Both the position numbers and the translations under genes were made by a program. A stretch of 5,406 nucleotides of DNA from an uncultured Clostridia bacterium. GTDB taxonomy: Bacteria; Bacillota; Clostridia; Oscillospirales; Acutalibacteraceae. Positions 5,387-5,406 of the stretch are shown one piece after another. Each line of letters opens with the position of its first letter. Positions within the stretch are counted from its first letter, which is position 1. The notes beneath the pieces are model-generated. The model saw nothing but the letters and a program-made list of their open reading frames with translations. It was not told the origin of the DNA and searched no databases. Location of the stretch: contig CAMVYG010000154.1 in the NCBI GenBank assembly GCA_947171615.1, positions 1 to 5,406 of the forward strand, read 5' to 3'.

Positions 5387-5406
5387 AACGACTTATTGCA
5401 GAAGTC

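Overview
The window looks like chromosomal DNA from a Gram-positive gut-type clostridium, most likely in or near the Oscillospiraceae/Ruminococcaceae. This placement is an inference. It rests on moderate GC content, strong AGGAGG-like ribosome binding sites, a TTG start codon on murA, Firmicutes-type MurA, WalJ and RlmH proteins, and a PfoR-like PTS IIC protein. No species can be named from what is visible.

Layout, left to right: (i) the C-terminal tail of an unidentified plus-strand ORF, followed after 18 nt by a plus-strand gene for a 213-residue lipoprotein of unknown function (110-751); (ii) a strong intrinsic terminator (788-821) in the convergent gap; (iii) a minus-strand gene for a PTS IIC-like membrane protein of the PTS_EIIC_2/PfoR family, whose best-supported start is a TTG at 1918 rather than the ATG at 2005; (iv) a GC-rich leader with competing stems upstream of that gene (about 1941-2117); (v) a gene-free, repeat-built element (2131-2603) bounded by inverted arrays of a 7-bp unit and containing two diverged tandem copies of a palindromic module, ending exactly at the rlmH stop codon; (vi) minus-strand rlmH, walJ and murA, in transcription order murA, walJ, rlmH.

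The murA-walJ-rlmH block is housekeeping: peptidoglycan precursor synthesis, a metallo-hydrolase linked to the WalRK cell-wall regulon in Bacilli, and a 23S rRNA methyltransferase. A promoter-like sequence and a long hairpin lie between murA and walJ, so walJ-rlmH may be a separate transcription unit or the hairpin may end murA transcription. The lipoprotein and the PTS-like transporter face each other and have no visible functional link.

I found no defence system, CRISPR array, recombinase, reverse transcriptase or other recognisable new multi-gene system. The two items most worth following up are the non-coding element with heptamer ends next to rlmH and the structured leader RNA candidate in front of the PfoR-like gene.
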